Origin: CAKUFA01 sp963627465
GTDB taxonomy: Bacteria; Bacillota; Clostridia; Christensenellales; Aristaeellaceae
Assembly: GCA_963627465.1 (NCBI GenBank)
Contig: CAVGBO010000072.1
Span: 1 to 13,508, forward strand
Length of the DNA stretch: 13,508 bases
Reading direction: 5' to 3'
The notes beneath the pieces are model-generated. The model made no database searches, was not told the DNA's origin, and saw only the letters and a program-made list of their open reading frames with translations. The translations under genes were made by a program, and so were the position numbers. Below, one piece after another: positions 13,272 through 13,508 of the stretch. Each line of letters begins with the position of its first letter. The stretch's first letter is position 1.

Positions 13272-13314
13272 AAAAACACAGGCACGGAGAGCAATGTCGC
13301 CTTCCGTACCTGTG
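13272..13314 (-). terminator. Second minus-strand hairpin with T-tract
   Basis: Arms 13277-13288 and 13303-13314 pair over 12 positions with one mismatch. On the minus strand the stem is followed directly by TTTTT (13276-13272). It probably backs up the tRNA terminator. Confidence 0.55.
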
Positions 13315-13407
13315 CGCATGGTAAGAAATGAAGCCGACTCGGAATACCTTTTCGAAAAATGTTCGGATAAGACCTTGCGGCAAGGGCTTTTTGAATCACC
13401 ATGAGGT

Positions 13408-13447
13408 AAAAGAAAAGCACCAGCCTTTGTATCAAAAGCTGGTACTT
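13408..13447 (-). terminator. Terminator of the tRNA-Arg gene
   Basis: Arms 13415-13424 and 13438-13447 pair with one mismatch. Read on the minus strand the stem leads into TTTTCTTTT (13416-13408). It starts 5 nt beyond the CCA end of the tRNA. Confidence 0.65.
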
Positions 13448-13451
13448 ATCA

Positions 13452-13508
13452 TGGTGAGCCCGGCGGGATTCGAACCCACGACCTTTTGATTCGTAGTCAA
13501 ACACTCTA
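13452..13508 (-). tRNA. tRNA-Arg (anticodon ACG), 5' part outside window
   Basis: On the minus strand the 3' 57 nt of a tRNA are present. The anticodon arm is TTTGA, loop CTACGAA, TCAAA, giving anticodon ACG for Arg CGN codons (normally edited to ICG). The T arm is GTGGG, TTCGAAT, CCCGC; then acceptor strand CGGGCTC, discriminator A and an encoded CCA. The D arm and 5' acceptor strand lie beyond position 13508. Confidence 0.93.

Larger units (their letters stand above)
13224..13451. other. Non-coding stretch between operon terminator and tRNA
   Basis: No believable gene is seen. It contains two minus-strand terminator-like hairpins (13272-13314 and 13408-13447) and a 10-bp palindrome TTTTCGAAAA at 13349-13358. 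The open frame antisense across it reads through the tRNA and is taken as spurious. Confidence 0.5.

Noticed and set aside
13103..13504. Minus-strand open frame of 133 codons at the right end
   Set aside because: Its start reads through the tRNA-Arg gene (the FDYESKGRGFESRRAH pattern is a known tRNA translation artefact) and it crosses three hairpins.
1..13508. CRISPR array, transposase, integrase, or phage genes
   Set aside because: None seen: no spaced direct repeats and no recombinase or DDE motifs in any plausible gene.

Overview
The window looks like chromosome of a Gram-positive anaerobe of the Clostridia type. The grounds are AGGAGG-type ribosome binding sites before nearly every gene, Sec signal peptides of low-GC-lineage style on a moderately GC-rich background, a butanol-dehydrogenase-like iron ADH, and flavodoxin/aldo-keto reductase/LysR gene sets of the kind common in gut Clostridia. 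A run of 53 Ns (12991-13043) bordered by near-identical sequence points to a draft or metagenome-derived scaffold. The species cannot be named from sequence alone.

Layout. Positions 1-164 are the 3' end of a LysR regulator gene on the + strand. It converges on a long minus-strand operon that reads from 7703 down to 432: exported alpha/beta hydrolase, a 39-codon small ORF, iron-containing alcohol dehydrogenase, Fe-S-motif flavoprotein, exported aldo/keto reductase, small NAD(P)H/FMN oxidoreductase, cytoplasmic aldo/keto reductase, and an exported protein with two fused alpha/beta hydrolase domains. The operon ends at a stem and T-tract at 344-388. Just upstream of the operon, on the same strand, is a complete lysR gene (8703-7801). 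Divergent from lysR runs a plus-strand operon (8901-12991): exported flavodoxin, two exported esterases, a 143-bp nested inverted-repeat element, a second exported flavodoxin, and a DUF4405-like membrane protein with cytochrome-b-like histidine spacing. After the assembly gap come a duplicated fragment of the membrane gene, a strong terminator, a non-coding stretch, and the 3' part of a tRNA-Arg(ACG) gene on the minus strand.

Regulation. The same 42-bp element (35 of 42 positions identical) stands before both operons, at 7759-7800 (minus) and 8783-8824 (plus). Each copy contains a T-N11-A LysR-type box, and each abuts a -35/-10 pair with the same 17-bp spacer. The simplest reading is that the LysR protein encoded between them controls both operons as one regulon.

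Function. Seven proteins carry Sec-type signal peptides (four hydrolase/esterase proteins, two flavodoxins, one aldo/keto reductase) and one is a multi-pass membrane protein. The cytoplasmic partners are reductases: ADH, AKR and flavin oxidoreductases. Together they suggest a split system: outside the membrane, esters are cleaved and redox reactions occur on exported flavoproteins; inside, the released aldehydes, ketones or quinones are reduced. The membrane protein is a candidate electron link. The substrate is unknown and this scheme is inference.
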